NCBI RefSeq assembly: GCF_000422405.1
Contig: NZ_AULS01000005.1
Span: 1 to 64,000 of the forward strand
Length of the DNA: 64,000 nucleotides
Source of the DNA: Microbacterium luticocti DSM 19459
GTDB lineage: Bacteria > Actinomycetota > Actinomycetes > Actinomycetales > Microbacteriaceae
Direction: 5' to 3'
Shown in pieces: positions 17,019 through 26,582 of the stretch; the stretch's first letter is position 1, and every line of letters starts with the position of its first letter. The notes below the pieces were generated by a model. It was given only the letters and a program-made list of their open reading frames with translations. It was not told where the DNA came from and did no database searches. The translations under genes were made by a program, and so were the position numbers.

Positions 17019-19568
17019 TCAGTCCTGCCGGTCGCGGGCCTGCACCGACAGCGCGCGCTCGGTGCCGGCGAGGTTTTCGGCCACGATGCGGCGCAGTGCC
17101 GCCGGTGCGTCCGCGTGCTCGGTCAGCCAGGCGCGCGTCGCGTCACGCAGGGCGGTGTTCGCCAGCGCCGCCGGGTACAGCCCGGTGATCAGGTAGTTAG
17201 CGATCTGGTAGGTGCGGTTCTGCCACACCGGCAGCAGCATGTCGAAGTACTGCGGCACGAACGCCTCGAGCAGCTGTGCACCGGCGGGGTGGACGAACCC
17301 GGCCGCAGCCGAGCGCACCACCGTGTTGGGCAGATCGTCGCGCGCGACCAGGCTGTCCCACGCGGCCTGCTTGGCCTCGGGTGTGGGCAGGGCCGCCTTG
17401 GCCTGGGCGGCGAACTCGCCGCCCTTGGCGGTGTTGTCGGCGGCGAGCGCCTCGTCGATGTCGGCGACGGTCACCTTGCCACCGGCGGCCAGCGAGACCA
17501 GCAGCTGCCACGACAGGTCGGTGTCGATCTGCAGACCCGGCAGCACAGTCTGCCCGTCGCGCAGCGCGCGCACCTGCTCCCACTGTCGGTCGTCGGCCGC
17601 GCCGGCGGCGAACGAGGTCACCAGCTGCAGTTGGCTGTCGCTGCCGGCCTCGGCCGCCTGCGCCAGCTCCCACAGCCGGTCGGCCACCCGCACCCGGGTC
17701 TGATCGCGGTGCTCGGGTGCGACGTACGCGGCCGCCGCCAGCAGCAGCTGGTTCAGCGTGGTGCGGATCGTGGTCGACTCGGTCTCGGCGCCGATGTTGC
17801 CCAGCACCAGGTCGACGTAGTCGCTGGGGGATGCCTCGGCGTCGCGCGTCTGGTCCCAGGCCGCGCCCCACACCAGGGAGCGGGCGAGCGGATCGGTGAT
17901 CTTGTCGAGGTGGGCCACCGCGGTGGCCAGCGACCGGTCGTCCAGGCGGATCTTCGCGTAGGCGAGGTCGTCGTCGTTGAGCAGCACGAGGTCGGGGCGC
18001 GCCATGCCCTTCAGCTCGGCCACGTCGGTGCGGTCGCCGTCCACGTCCAGCTCGATGTGGTGCACGCGCACCAGGGCGCCGTCCTGCAGGTTGTAGAAGC
18101 CGATGCCCAGCCGGTGCGGCCGGATCGTCGGGTAGTCGGCGGGGGCGGTCTGCACCACCGCGAACCGGGTGATGACGCCGTTCGCGTCGTTCTCGATCAG
18201 CGGGGTGAGGGTGTTCACCCCGGCCGTCTCGAGCCACTTGCGCGACCAGGCGCCCAGATCGCGCCCGCTGGTGGTCTCGAGTTCGGTCAGCAGGTCGGAA
18301 AGCTCGGTGTTGCCCCACGCGTTCTTGCGGAAGTACGCGGCGACACCGGCGAAGAAGGCGTCGATGCCGACCCAGGCGGTCAGCTGCTTGAGCACCGAGC
18401 CGCCCTTCGCGTAGGTGATCCCGTCGAAGTTGACCTGGACGTCCTCGAGGTCGGTGATCTCGGCCACCACCGGGTGGGTCGACGGCAGCTGGTCCTGACG
18501 GTACGCCCAGCTCTTCTCCATCGCGTTGAACGTGGTCCACGCCCCGGTCCACTCGGTGGCCTCGGCGGTGGCGATGGTCGACGCCCATTCGGCGAACGAC
18601 TCGTTCAGCCACAGGTCGTTCCACCACTTCATGGTGACCAGGTCACCGAACCACATGTGCGCCAGCTCGTGGAGGATCGTGACGACGCGGCGCTCCTTGA
18701 CCGCATCCGTCACCTTCGACCGGAACACGTAGGTCTCGGTGAAGGTGACCGCTCCCGCGTTCTCCATGGCGCCCGCGTTGAACTCGGGCACGAACAGCTG
18801 GTCGTACTTCTCGAACGGGTAGGGGCAGTCGAACTTCTGCTCGTAGTACGCGAACCCGGCGCGGGTGATGTCGAAGATGTAGTCCGCGTCCATGTGCTGC
18901 CACAGGCTCTTGCGCGCGTACACCCCGAGCGGGATCACCCGGCCCGAGGCGCTGGTCAGCTCAGAGAACGTCGCCTCGTACGGACCGGCGATCAGCGCGG
19001 TGATGTACGACGAGATGCGCTGCGTGCGCGGGAACGTCCATGTCGCCGTGCCGTCACCGGCCGGCACCGGCTCGGGGGTGGGCGCGTTCGAGACGACCTT
19101 CCACTGCGCCGGCGCGGTGACGGTGAACTGGAACGCGGCCTTCAGGTCGGGCTGCTCGAACACCGCGAACATGCGCCGCGAGTCGGGCACCTCGAACTGC
19201 GAGTAGAGGTACACCTCGCCGTCGACGGGGTCGACGAAGCGGTGCAGACCCTCGCCGGTGTTCGTGTACAGGCAGTCCGCGTCGACGACCAGTTCGTTCT
19301 GCGCGGCCAGGCCGTCAAGCGCGATGCGCGAGTCGGCGAACGCGACCGCCGGGTCGATGGCGCGCCCGTTCAACGTGATCGAACGCACCTCGCGGGCGAT
19401 CAGGTCGATGAACGTCGAGGCGCCCTCGGTCGCCGCGAACCGGACCGTGGTGGTGGACCCGAAGACCTCCGGACCCCTGGTCAGATCGAGGACGACGTCG
19501 TACTCCTGGGTGTCGACGACGGCACGGCGCTCAAGCGCCTCGATGCGGGTGAGGTTCTCTCCTGGCAC
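17019..19568 (-). CDS. pepN: Aminopeptidase N (M1 family)
   Basis: Zinc aminopeptidase removing N-terminal residues from peptides in the cytoplasm. 849 residues, typical of actinobacterial PepN. The exopeptidase motif GAMENAGAVTF and the zinc site HELAHMWFGD with the downstream Glu in LWLNESFAEW are both present, followed by a large helical ERAP-like C-terminal domain. The start is the GTG at 19568 (VPGENLTRIEALERRA), preceded by GGGAGA; longer upstream frames lack homology. It is divergent from rpiB across 150 bp. A palindromic repeat lies behind the stop. Confidence 0.95.
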   Translation of the reverse strand: MPGENLTRIEALERRAVVDTQEYDVVLDLTRGPEVFGSTTTVRFAATEGASTFIDLIAREVRSITLNGRAIDPAVAFADSRIALDGLAAQNELVVDADCLYTNTGEGLHRFVDPVDGEVYLYSQFEVPDSRRMFAVFEQPDLKAAFQFTVTAPAQWKVVSNAPTPEPVPAGDGTATWTFPRTQRISSYITALIAGPYEATFSELTSASGRVIPLGVYARKSLWQHMDADYIFDITRAGFAYYEQKFDCPYPFEKYDQLFVPEFNAGAMENAGAVTFTETYVFRSKVTDAVKERRVVTILHELAHMWFGDLVTMKWWNDLWLNESFAEWASTIATAEATEWTGAWTTFNAMEKSWAYRQDQLPSTHPVVAEITDLEDVQVNFDGITYAKGGSVLKQLTAWVGIDAFFAGVAAYFRKNAWGNTELSDLLTELETTSGRDLGAWSRKWLETAGVNTLTPLIENDANGVITRFAVVQTAPADYPTIRPHRLGIGFYNLQDGALVRVHHIELDVDGDRTDVAELKGMARPDLVLLNDDDLAYAKIRLDDRSLATAVAHLDKITDPLARSLVWGAAWDQTRDAEASPSDYVDLVLGNIGAETESTTIRTTLNQLLLAAAAYVAPEHRDQTRVRVADRLWELAQAAEAGSDSQLQLVTSFAAGAADDRQWEQVRALRDGQTVLPGLQIDTDLSWQLLVSLAAGGKVTVADIDEALAADNTAKGGEFAAQAKAALPTPEAKQAAWDSLVARDDLPNTVVRSAAAGFVHPAGAQLLEAFVPQYFDMLLPVWQNRTYQIANYLITGLYPAALANTALRDATRAWLTEHADAPAALRRIVAENLAGTERALSVQARDRQD

Positions 19569-19706
19569 TGCGATTCTCCCGTGGGTGTGGGGTGATGGAT
19601 GCCGTGCGCAACGCTGCTGGCGTCGGCGACAACCTCTCCAGCCTAAGCGGTTCGGGCGGCGCCGTTGTGCCCGGCGGCCGATCGGCCGGGCCAAGACCTG
19701 CGCCAA

Positions 19707-19712
19707 TAGGAT
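19707..19712 (+). promoter_or_regulatory. -10 element of rpiB (leaderless)
   Basis: TAGGAT ends 6 nt before the ATG at 19719. Confidence 0.5.
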
Positions 19713-19718
19713 TGGGGC

Positions 19719-20204
19719 ATGCGCATCCACATCGCGACCGACCACGCCGGCCTCGAGTTCTCCACCCGGCTGCAGCACCATCTGGGCGACCAGGGGCACG
19801 AGGTGATCGACCACGGTCCGGTGGAGTACGACGCGCTCGACGACTACCCGGCGTTCTGCATCCGCGCTGCGCAGGCGGTGATCCGCGATCAGGAGGCCGG
19901 CATCCCGACCCTCGGCGTCGTGTTCGGCGGGTCGGGCAACGGTGAGCAGATCGCCGCGAACAAGGTGCCCGGCATCCGTGCCGCACTCGTGTGGAGCATC
20001 GCGACGGCGGAGCTGGCCCGCGAGCACAACGACGCGAACGTGATCGCGATCGGGGCCCGGCAGCACACGTTCGACGAGGCCGCGTCGTTCATCGACCGTT
20101 TCATCGCCACCCCGTTCTCGGGCGAAGAGCGGCACGCACGCCGGATCGCCCAGATCCGGGCGTTCGAGCAGGACGGTTCGCTCGAGCCCGACCCGCGCGC
20201 CTGA
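19719..20204 (+). CDS. rpiB: Ribose-5-phosphate isomerase B
   Basis: Interconverts ribose 5-phosphate and ribulose 5-phosphate in the pentose phosphate pathway. 161 residues. IATDHAG at the N-terminus holds the phosphate- and substrate-binding Asp-His. GGSGNGEQIAANKVPGIRAAL carries Glu76, the position used as catalytic base by the mycobacterial-type enzyme in place of the Cys of E. coli RpiB. The stop overlaps the start of the next gene (TGATG). Confidence 0.94.
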   Translation: MRIHIATDHAGLEFSTRLQHHLGDQGHEVIDHGPVEYDALDDYPAFCIRAAQAVIRDQEAGIPTLGVVFGGSGNGEQIAANKVPGIRAALVWSIATAELAREHNDANVIAIGARQHTFDEAASFIDRFIATPFSGEERHARRIAQIRAFEQDGSLEPDPRA

Positions 20205-21205
20205 TGCCGGAGGGGCACTCGGTCCACCGCATCGCGCGGCAGTTCGACCGCAACGTCGTGGGACGCCAGGTGGCGGCATCCAGTCCCCAGGGCCGTTTCG
20301 CCGAGGGCGCCACGCTCATCTCGGGCCGTGAGGCGACCGCCGTGCAGGCGGTGGGCAAGCAGATGTTCCTCGCCTTCGACGACGAACTGTGGTTGCGCGT
20401 GCACCTGGGCCTGTACGGCGCGTGGGACTTCGCCGGCGAGATCCTCGTCGACCCCACGATCGCGGCGTCCAACGGCCGGATGGGGCAGACGAACCAGCGC
20501 GGCACGGTGCTCGAGGGCGATGCGGTGATGGATGCCGCGGGCGAGAACTCGCTGGCATCCATCGGCGCGCCGCGCCGCACCCGCGTGCATGTGCGCATGA
20601 GCGAGCAGACCAGCGGGCTGGCCGACGAGGACGGTCAGTGGCCGCCCCCGGTGATCGGGCAGGTACGGCTGCGGCTGCTGACCGAGATCACGTGCGCCGA
20701 CCTGCGCGGACCGACCGCGTGCGAACTGCAGACCCCCGACGAGATGGCGGCCACGGTCGCCCGGCTCGGCCCCGATCCGCTGGTGGGCGACCCCGACGAG
20801 GGCGAGGAGCGGTTCACGGCGGCGGTGCGGCGCCGGCAGACCCCGATCGGCCTGCTGCTGATGGATCAGGCGGTGGTCAGCGGCATCGGCAACGTGTACC
20901 GGGCCGAACTGCTGTTCCGTGCCCGGCAGAACCCGCACACGCCCGGGCGGGAGGTGCCCGAAGATGTGGTGCGCGGCATCTGGCGCGACTGGGTGCGGCT
21001 GTTGCGCATCGGCGTCGAGACCGGCCAGATGATGACGATGGACGGGCTGAGCCCCGACGAGTACCGCAAGGCGATGGCGCACCGCGACGACCGGCACTGG
21101 GTGTACCACCGGGCGGGCCTGCCGTGCCGCGTGTGCGGCACCGCGATCGTCGTGGAAGAGGCGGCGGCCCGCAAGCTGTACTGGTGTCCGCGCTGCCAGG
21201 CGTGA
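20204..21205 (+). CDS. Fpg/Nei-family DNA glycosylase/AP lyase
   Basis: Base-excision repair enzyme. 333 residues; after Met removal Pro2 is the catalytic nucleophile with Glu3 (MPEGHSVHR), and Lys52 in GKQMF is the conserved lysine. The helix-two-turn-helix is QAVVSGIGNVYRAELLF. The C-terminal zinc finger is CRVCGT with a later CPRC. The His-Ser-Val-His start and the length, somewhat above the usual 270-290, favour the actinobacterial Nei-like branch over classic MutM; the exact lesion range cannot be read. Translation is coupled to rpiB. Confidence 0.9.
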   Translation: MPEGHSVHRIARQFDRNVVGRQVAASSPQGRFAEGATLISGREATAVQAVGKQMFLAFDDELWLRVHLGLYGAWDFAGEILVDPTIAASNGRMGQTNQRGTVLEGDAVMDAAGENSLASIGAPRRTRVHVRMSEQTSGLADEDGQWPPPVIGQVRLRLLTEITCADLRGPTACELQTPDEMAATVARLGPDPLVGDPDEGEERFTAAVRRRQTPIGLLLMDQAVVSGIGNVYRAELLFRARQNPHTPGREVPEDVVRGIWRDWVRLLRIGVETGQMMTMDGLSPDEYRKAMAHRDDRHWVYHRAGLPCRVCGTAIVVEEAAARKLYWCPRCQA

Positions 21206-21213
21206 TGTGCATG

Positions 21214-21251
21214 CGACGAAGCCCCCGGCGTGGACGCCGGGGGCTTCGTCG
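21214..21251. terminator. Bidirectional terminator between the glycosylase gene and dps
   Basis: A perfect 17-bp inverted repeat (CGACGAAGCCCCCGGCG, loop TGGA, and its complement) between two convergent genes. The A/T content next to the stem is low, but symmetry and position support a shared terminator. Confidence 0.8.
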
Positions 21252-21265
21252 TGGCGCTGCGCGGA

Positions 21266-21751
21266 CTACGCGGCCAGGTGGGCGAAGAGGAACCAGCGGT
21301 CCTTCTCGATGCCCTCCTTGATGGTGATGACGATGTCTTGGCTCGTCAGGTCGATCTCGTCGAGCCCGTCGATCGCGGCCTGCACGTCGGCGATCACGGC
21401 ATCCATGTCGGCGATGATCGCGCGGATCATGTCCTCCCACGGGGTGAAACCGGCCGGCACCTGCGTGGCGGCGACCTTCTCGTCGATCGTCGCCAGCCGC
21501 GCGTCGATCGGCAGCCCCAGCGCGACGACCCGCTCGGCGGCGAGGTCGGCCCAGTCCTGGGCGTGTGCGACGACGGAGTCGAGAAGCTCGTGGATGGCGA
21601 TGAAGTTCGCCCCGCGCACGTTCCAGTGCGCCTGCTTGCCGTTGACCGCCAGGGCCTGCAATCCCAGTGCGACCGGGGTCAGGAACTGGGCGGAGCCGGC
21701 CGCGACGGTCGCGTCGACGGCAGCAGCCGGGGTGGTGTTGGTTTCGGTCAT
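21266..21751 (-). CDS. dps: Dps-family DNA-binding/ferritin-like protein
   Basis: 161 residues. Forms dodecamers that oxidise and store iron and can protect DNA under oxidative or starvation stress. The ferroxidase ligands lie in KQAHWNVRG (H42) and IAIHELLDSV (H54, D58), followed by DWADLAAERV. The short N-terminal tail (MTETNTTPAA) lacks lysines, so DNA binding may be weak. GGAGG sits 8 nt before the ATG. The promoter at 21792-21819 gives a leader of about 35 nt. Confidence 0.93.
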   Translation of the reverse strand: MTETNTTPAAAVDATVAAGSAQFLTPVALGLQALAVNGKQAHWNVRGANFIAIHELLDSVVAHAQDWADLAAERVVALGLPIDARLATIDEKVAATQVPAGFTPWEDMIRAIIADMDAVIADVQAAIDGLDEIDLTSQDIVITIKEGIEKDRWFLFAHLAA

Positions 21752-21791
21752 TCGATGGCCTCCGTTTCGTGATGGCGCCTCACTGACTCCA

Positions 21792-21819
21792 ACGTTACGG
21801 GGCGGTGTGAATTCCGCAA
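21792..21819 (-). promoter_or_regulatory. Promoter of dps
   Basis: Minus strand TTGCGG, 16 bp, TAACGT, reading toward dps. It is one of the few promoters in the window with both hexamers recognisable. Confidence 0.55.
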
Positions 21820-21879
21820 GCAAGCCAAGGCTCGGCTCACCGGCCGTGAGAAATGCCCGGCGTGCGGCTGCGGGTCGAC

Positions 21880-21885
21880 TACCGT
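21880..21885 (+). promoter_or_regulatory. -10 element of the acyltransferase gene (leaderless)
   Basis: TACCGT ends 6 nt before the GTG at 21892, which favours that start over the ATG at 21853. Confidence 0.4.
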
Positions 21886-21891
21886 CGAGGG

Positions 21892-24030
21892 GTGCCTTCC
21901 GCAGACCACGACCTCGGACCGCAGGACCTGAACGCCCCGGCGGGCCCGCGCGCCCGGCTGCGCCGCGACCGCTCGCCCGAGCACGCCGAACCGTCCCGGT
22001 TCATCCCGCACGTGCAGGGGCTGCGCGCCATCGCCGTGCTACTGGTGGTGCTCTACCACTTCTGGCCCGGGCGCCTTCCCGGCGGCTACGTCGGCGTCGA
22101 CGTGTTCTTCGTCATCTCGGGCTATCTGATCACCGCGCACCTGTGGCGTGAACTGTCGCTGACCGGTGGCATCCGGCTCGGCCAGTTCTGGGCGCGTCGG
22201 GCGCGGCGCCTGCTGCCGGCTTCGCTGCTGGTGCTGCTGTTCTGCGCGATCGCGGTGATGTCGCCGTACCTGATGCCCACCTCGGCGCTGCAGAACGAGG
22301 TGAAAGAGATCACCGCCGCGACGTTCTACGTCGAGAACTGGTACCTGGCGCTGAACTCCGCCGACTACCTGAACCACTCGGGCAGCCCGACCACGGTGCA
22401 GCACTACTGGTCGCTATCGCTCGAGGAGCAGTTCTACGTCATGTGGCCGCTGCTGATCCTGCTGGCGGCGTGGCTCGCGGTGCGCTGGCTGCGGCGTGGG
22501 CGGCGCGGTGCGGTGGTGGTGACGCTCGCGGTGGTGACCGTGGCATCCTTCGTCTTCTGCGTGGCGTTCACGCTCACCAACCCGGCGCCGGCCTACTTCG
22601 TCACGTTCGGGCGGATGTGGGAGTTCGGGCTCGGTGGCCTTGTCGCACTCATCCCCGCGCTGCAGGTGCGCGGGCGGGTGCTCAGCTTCGTGCTCGGCTG
22701 GGGCGGCATCATCGCGCTGGTCTGGACGGCGTTCCGGTTCGACGGGCAGACCCCGTTCCCCGGATATGCGGCCGCGCTGCCCGCGCTCGGGGTGGCCGCG
22801 ATCATCGCCGCGTCGAACACCGACCGGTGGTGGTACCCGACCCGGGTGTTGTCGTGGCGCCCCGCGCAGTTCACCGGTGACATCTCGTACTCGCTGTACC
22901 TGTGGCATTGGCCGCTGATCGTCATCGCGCCGTCGGTGCCGTTCTGGGGGCTGAGCATCTACCACCGTGTCGCCCTGCTGGTGATCTGCTTCGTGCTGGC
23001 GTGGCTGACCAAGCGGTTCGTCGAAGACCCGGTGCGCCGCTGGAAGGTGCTCACCACGCGCAAGGCGCGGGTGTCGCTGCTGTCGTCGCTGGCGGCGATG
23101 GTGCTCGTGGCCGGAACCGCCGGTGCCGCCTGGGCGGTGAACGCCCCCGCCTACCGTGAGGGGGTGCAGGCGATCCAGCAGGTGCGCGACAACCCGCCGG
23201 ACTGCTTCGGCGCGGCCGTCGTGCTCGATCCGTCGTGCGTGGGCACGACCTTCGGCGATACCGTGCTGCCGGCGCCGGGTTTCGCCGGGGCCGACAAACC
23301 CGACGACGACGGATGCTTCGTGCAGCTCAACGACGCCCGTCCGGTCGAGTGCACCTTCGGCTCGAAGGCCGACGGCGCGCCCAGTGTCGTGCTCATCGGC
23401 GACAGCCATGCGTACCAGCTGCTGCCGACGCTGCAGCGGATGGCCGAGCGCAACGGGTGGCGGCTGACCACGTTCTTCAAGGGCGCGTGCCCTTGGAGCA
23501 CGACGCCGCTGGCCACCCCGGGGGCGTTCGGCGACGCGTGCACGCAATGGCGGCACGCCGTGACGCAGCGGCTCGAGCATCTGCAGGCCGATGTGATCGT
23601 CACCGGGGCGTTGGCCACCACCCCGTTCGCGGCCGACGGGCACGCCTCGGCGCACGACGCCGCCGTGGCCGGATACCGCGACGCGTGGAAGCCGGAACTG
23701 GACCGTGGTGCCAAGATCATCGCCGTCGTCGACAATCCGGTGTGGGAGACCGACCCGAACAAGTGCCTGCGCACCCGCGCGCAGTCCAGCTGCACCGGTG
23801 CCCGTGCCGACGTGCTCGTCGCCGACGACCCGCTGAAGGCCGCGGCACAGGGCGTGGACGGGGTCACCCTGCTCGACTTCACCGACGCCTACTGCGACCA
23901 GACCACGTGCTTCCCGGTGGTGGGCGGCGCCGACCTGTATCGCGATCAGGACCACCTGACCGTGACGTGGGTCGACAGCCTGGCCCCCTGGTACGAGAAG
24001 GCGATCACCGGCGCGCTCGCCGCCCGCTGA
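21892..24030 (+). CDS. OafA/YrhL-type membrane acyltransferase with SGNH domain
   Basis: 712 residues in two parts. Residues about 40-400 are the acyltransferase-3 membrane domain with about 10 helices, starting RFIPHVQGLRAIAVLLVVLY then GYVGVDVFFVISGYLIT, with LSLEEQFYVMWPLL and YSLYLWHWPLIV. Residues about 450-710 are an extracytoplasmic SGNH hydrolase-like domain: GDSHAYQL gives the Ser, and RDQDHLT the Asp/His. Such proteins O-acetylate cell-wall or surface glycans. Substrate unknown. The GTG at 21892 is chosen from the -10 spacing; ATG 21853 would add 13 residues. Confidence 0.88.
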   Translation: MPSADHDLGPQDLNAPAGPRARLRRDRSPEHAEPSRFIPHVQGLRAIAVLLVVLYHFWPGRLPGGYVGVDVFFVISGYLITAHLWRELSLTGGIRLGQFWARRARRLLPASLLVLLFCAIAVMSPYLMPTSALQNEVKEITAATFYVENWYLALNSADYLNHSGSPTTVQHYWSLSLEEQFYVMWPLLILLAAWLAVRWLRRGRRGAVVVTLAVVTVASFVFCVAFTLTNPAPAYFVTFGRMWEFGLGGLVALIPALQVRGRVLSFVLGWGGIIALVWTAFRFDGQTPFPGYAAALPALGVAAIIAASNTDRWWYPTRVLSWRPAQFTGDISYSLYLWHWPLIVIAPSVPFWGLSIYHRVALLVICFVLAWLTKRFVEDPVRRWKVLTTRKARVSLLSSLAAMVLVAGTAGAAWAVNAPAYREGVQAIQQVRDNPPDCFGAAVVLDPSCVGTTFGDTVLPAPGFAGADKPDDDGCFVQLNDARPVECTFGSKADGAPSVVLIGDSHAYQLLPTLQRMAERNGWRLTTFFKGACPWSTTPLATPGAFGDACTQWRHAVTQRLEHLQADVIVTGALATTPFAADGHASAHDAAVAGYRDAWKPELDRGAKIIAVVDNPVWETDPNKCLRTRAQSSCTGARADVLVADDPLKAAAQGVDGVTLLDFTDAYCDQTTCFPVVGGADLYRDQDHLTVTWVDSLAPWYEKAITGALAAR

Positions 24031-24140
24031 GCGGGGGCCGTGCGGGGTAGGGGTGTGGGCCGGGTCCCGGTGCGGGCGCGGCTGTGGCCGGTGCAGCCCG
24101 GGGTGATCGCAACGCTCGGTGGGCGCGAGCCGCCCGGGGA

Positions 24141-24146
24141 TAGGGT
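24141..24146 (+). promoter_or_regulatory. -10 element (leaderless)
   Basis: TAGGGT ends 6 nt before the ATG at 24153. Confidence 0.5.
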
Positions 24147-24152
24147 CGACGC

Positions 24153-24692
24153 ATGACGATCGACTCCGCAGCATCCGTTCTCGCCCTCGGAACGAGCACC
24201 CCGCAGATCGACGACTCGGCGTTCGTGGCCGCCGGCGCCCGCGTGATCGGGGCGGTGCGCCTCGAAGCCGGCTCGAGCGTCTGGTACAACGCGGTCCTGA
24301 GAGCCGACGGCGACTCGATCACGGTCGGCGCCGGCAGCAACCTGCAAGACAACGTGTCGGTCCACGTCGACCACGGCTCACCCGTGGTCATCGGCCGTGA
24401 CGTCTCGGTCGGGCACAACGCCGTCGTCCATGGGTGCACCATCGGCGACGGCTCGCTCATCGGCATGGGCGCGGTGATCCTCAACGGCGCCAAGATCGGG
24501 GCGGGATGCCTCGTGGCCGGCGGTGCCGTCGTGCTCGAGGGTGCCGAGATCCCCGACGGGTCGTTGGTCGCGGGCGTGCCCGCGAAGGTGCGCCGCGAGT
24601 TGGACCCCGCCGAGCGCGAGCGGCTGCACGGCAACGCACGCATCTACCGCGACGAGCACGCCGTCGCGCACCGCGACGCCCGCCCGGCCTGA
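24153..24692 (+). CDS. Gamma-class carbonic anhydrase-like protein
   Basis: 179 residues of left-handed beta-helix hexapeptide repeats (YNAVLRADGDSITVGAGSNL, GRDVSVGHNAVVHGC). The zinc-binding His set of gamma-carbonic anhydrases is visible as VSVHVD, VGHNAVVHG; the Arg/Asp pair in LRADGD is also conserved. It may hydrate CO2 or serve another hexapeptide-fold role; family members called PaaY or YrdA-like look alike. Stand-alone gene, followed by tRNA-Gly on the opposite strand. Confidence 0.85.
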   Translation: MTIDSAASVLALGTSTPQIDDSAFVAAGARVIGAVRLEAGSSVWYNAVLRADGDSITVGAGSNLQDNVSVHVDHGSPVVIGRDVSVGHNAVVHGCTIGDGSLIGMGAVILNGAKIGAGCLVAGGAVVLEGAEIPDGSLVAGVPAKVRRELDPAERERLHGNARIYRDEHAVAHRDARPA

Positions 24693-24722
24693 CCTCGGCT
24701 GCACCGCCGTGCGTCGGAGTGA

Positions 24723-24796
24723 TGGAGGGGCGGACGGGAATCGAACCCGCGTAATCAGTTTGGAAGACTGAGGCTCTACCATTGAGCTACCGCCCC
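24723..24796 (-). tRNA. tRNA-Gly (TCC)
   Basis: The minus strand folds with acceptor GGGGCGG/CCGCCCC, D arm TAGCTCAATGGTAGAGC, anticodon loop CTTCCAA (TCC) on a TCAGT/ACTGA stem, and T arm GCGGG-TTCGATT-CCCGT. CCA is encoded. Reads GGA and probably GGG glycine codons. Confidence 0.95.
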
Positions 24797-24904
24797 GCGT
24801 GCGGAGCACCTCGGCAAGTGTACTGGATGACAGCATCCTGCCCGCGCGCGGTCTCACACCGGCGTCGGCTAGACTCGACCAGGCCGTTTCGGCGCCGCGC
24901 GCCC

Positions 24905-24978
24905 CGGGGCGTAGCTCAGCTTGGTAGAGCGCCCGCTTTGGGAGCGGGAGGCCGCAGGTTCAAATCCTGTCGCCCCGA
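24905..24978 (+). tRNA. tRNA-Pro (TGG)
   Basis: Acceptor CGGGGCG/CGCCCCG, anticodon stem CCCGC/GCGGG with loop TTTGGGA (TGG), T arm GCAGG-TTCAAAT-CCTGT, discriminator A. CCA is not encoded. TAGACT at 24870-24875 is a plausible -10. The trigger-factor gene starts 70 nt downstream. Confidence 0.95.
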
Positions 24979-25047
24979 CGCAACGGCCCCACAGACCCCG
25001 ACTTGAAGCCACGTCCGCGTGCGCGAACCAGAGGAGAACGAGAAGGC

Positions 25048-26523
25048 ATGGTCACGAGCACCGTCGAGAAGCTCAGCCCGACCCGCGTGAAGCTGCACAT
25101 CAGCGTCACGCCGGATGAGCTGCGGCCGAGCATCACGCACGCGTACGAGCACATCGCGCAGGACGTGCAGGTCCCCGGCTTCCGCAAGGGCAAGGTGCCC
25201 GCGCCCATCATCGACCAGCGCATCGGCCGCGGCGCCGTCATCGAGCACGCCGTCAACGAGGGTCTCGACGGCTTCTACCGCGAGGCGCTGACCGCGCACG
25301 AGGTGCGCACCGTCGGTCGGCCGAGCGCCGAGATCGTCGAGTGGCCGAACGAGAAGGACTTCTCGGGCGACCTCAAGGTCGACATCGAAGTCGACGTGCG
25401 GCCCGACTTCGACCTGCCCGCCTACGAAGGCACCACCATCACCGTCGACGAGGCCGAGACCGACGACGCCGCTGTGGACGCCGAGCTCGACCGCCTGCGC
25501 GGCCGCTTCGGCACCCTGGTGACGGTGGATCGTCCGGCCAAGACCGGCGACTTCGTCGAACTCGACCTGGTCGCCACCATCGACGGTGTCGAGATCGACC
25601 GCGCCGAGAGCGTCTCGTACGAGGTCGGCTCGGGCGAGCTGCTCGAGGGCATGGACGAGGCCGTCGACTCGCTCACCGCCGGCGAGGAGACCACGTTCCG
25701 CTCCACCCTGGTCGGCGGCGACCACGCAGGCGAAGAGGCCGAGGTGTCGGTCACGGTCAAGAGCGTCAAGGAGCGCGAGCTGCCCGAGGCGGACGACGAC
25801 TTCGCCCAGATCGCGAGCGAGTTCGACACCATCGCCGAACTGCGTGCCTCGCTCGCCGAGCGCGTCGGCCAGCAGGCCGTGTTCGCCCAGGGGACGGCGG
25901 CGCGTGACAAGCTCGTCGAAGAACTGCTCGCCCAGGCCGAGATCCCGGTGCCCGCCCAGCTCATCGAGGAGCAGGTGCACGAGCACCTCGAGCAGGAGGG
26001 CCGTCTGGAGGACGACGAACACCGTGCCGAGGTCACCGAGGCCAGCGAGAAGCAGTTCCGCACCCAGATGCTGCTCGACAAGATCGTCGAGGCCCACGAC
26101 GTGCAGGTGTCGCAGGACGAGCTGACCCAGTACATCGTGCAGTCGGCCGCGCAGTACGGCATGGCGCCGCAGGAGTTCGTCGAGGTGCTGCAGCAGAACG
26201 GCCAGCTGCCGGTCCTGGTCGGTGAGGTCGCCCGCAACAAGGCCCTGGCCATCGTGCTCGGCAAGGTCACCGTCGTCGACACGGCCGGCAACCCCGTCGA
26301 CCTGACCGGGTTCGTCGCCGAGGAGCAGGACGGGCAGACCGCCGAGGACGAGGTGGTCGAGGAAGCGGAGCAGATCGCGGATGCCGCGGCCGACGCCGAC
26401 GAGGTCATCGCGGCCGAAGAGAAGCCGAAGACGAAGGCAGCCGCGAAGAAGACCGCCGCCGACAAGCCCGCCGCGAAGAAGCCAGCAGCCAAGAAGGCGG
26501 CCCCGAAGAAGGACGCCGAGTAA
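25048..26523 (+). CDS. tig: Trigger factor (ribosome-associated chaperone, prolyl isomerase)
   Basis: 491 residues. The N-terminal ribosome-binding domain has the signature [10 protein letters not shown] near residue 50. A PPIase (FKBP-like) domain lies around 155-245 ([20 protein letters not shown]), then the helical chaperone domain. The tail from about 440 is acidic then Lys/Ala-rich ([17 protein letters not shown]), a histone H1-like extension seen in actinobacterial trigger factors. The ATG at 25048 follows AGGAG and AGAAGG. The tig-clpP-clpP-clpX neighbourhood is the usual one for protein quality control. Confidence 0.95.
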   Translation: MVTSTVEKLSPTRVKLHISVTPDELRPSITHAYEHIAQDVQVPGFRKGKVPAPIIDQRIGRGAVIEHAVNEGLDGFYREALTAHEVRTVGRPSAEIVEWPNEKDFSGDLKVDIEVDVRPDFDLPAYEGTTITVDEAETDDAAVDAELDRLRGRFGTLVTVDRPAKTGDFVELDLVATIDGVEIDRAESVSYEVGSGELLEGMDEAVDSLTAGEETTFRSTLVGGDHAGEEAEVSVTVKSVKERELPEADDDFAQIASEFDTIAELRASLAERVGQQAVFAQGTAARDKLVEELLAQAEIPVPAQLIEEQVHEHLEQEGRLEDDEHRAEVTEASEKQFRTQMLLDKIVEAHDVQVSQDELTQYIVQSAAQYGMAPQEFVEVLQQNGQLPVLVGEVARNKALAIVLGKVTVVDTAGNPVDLTGFVAEEQDGQTAEDEVVEEAEQIADAAADADEVIAAEEKPKTKAAAKKTAADKPAAKKPAAKKAAPKKDAE

Positions 26524-26531
26524 GAGCTCAC

Positions 26532-26563
26532 CGAGGGGCGGATGCTGCGGCATCCGCCCCTCG
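26532..26563 (+). terminator. Terminator-like hairpin after tig
   Basis: A 14-bp stem beginning CGAGGGGCGGATGC with loop TGCG, 9 nt behind the tig stop. No U tract, so it may stop transcription only partly or protect the 3' end. Confidence 0.6.
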
Positions 26564-26582
26564 TGCTCTGCACGGGAGGGAC

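Noticed and set aside
16746-19595. 949-codon open frame antisense to pepN
   Set aside because: Mirror of a clear M1 aminopeptidase gene; it also crosses the palindromic repeat and the divergent promoter region.
22414-24174. 586-codon frame antisense to the acyltransferase
   Set aside because: Arg/His/Pro-rich shadow that also overlaps the carbonic-anhydrase start.
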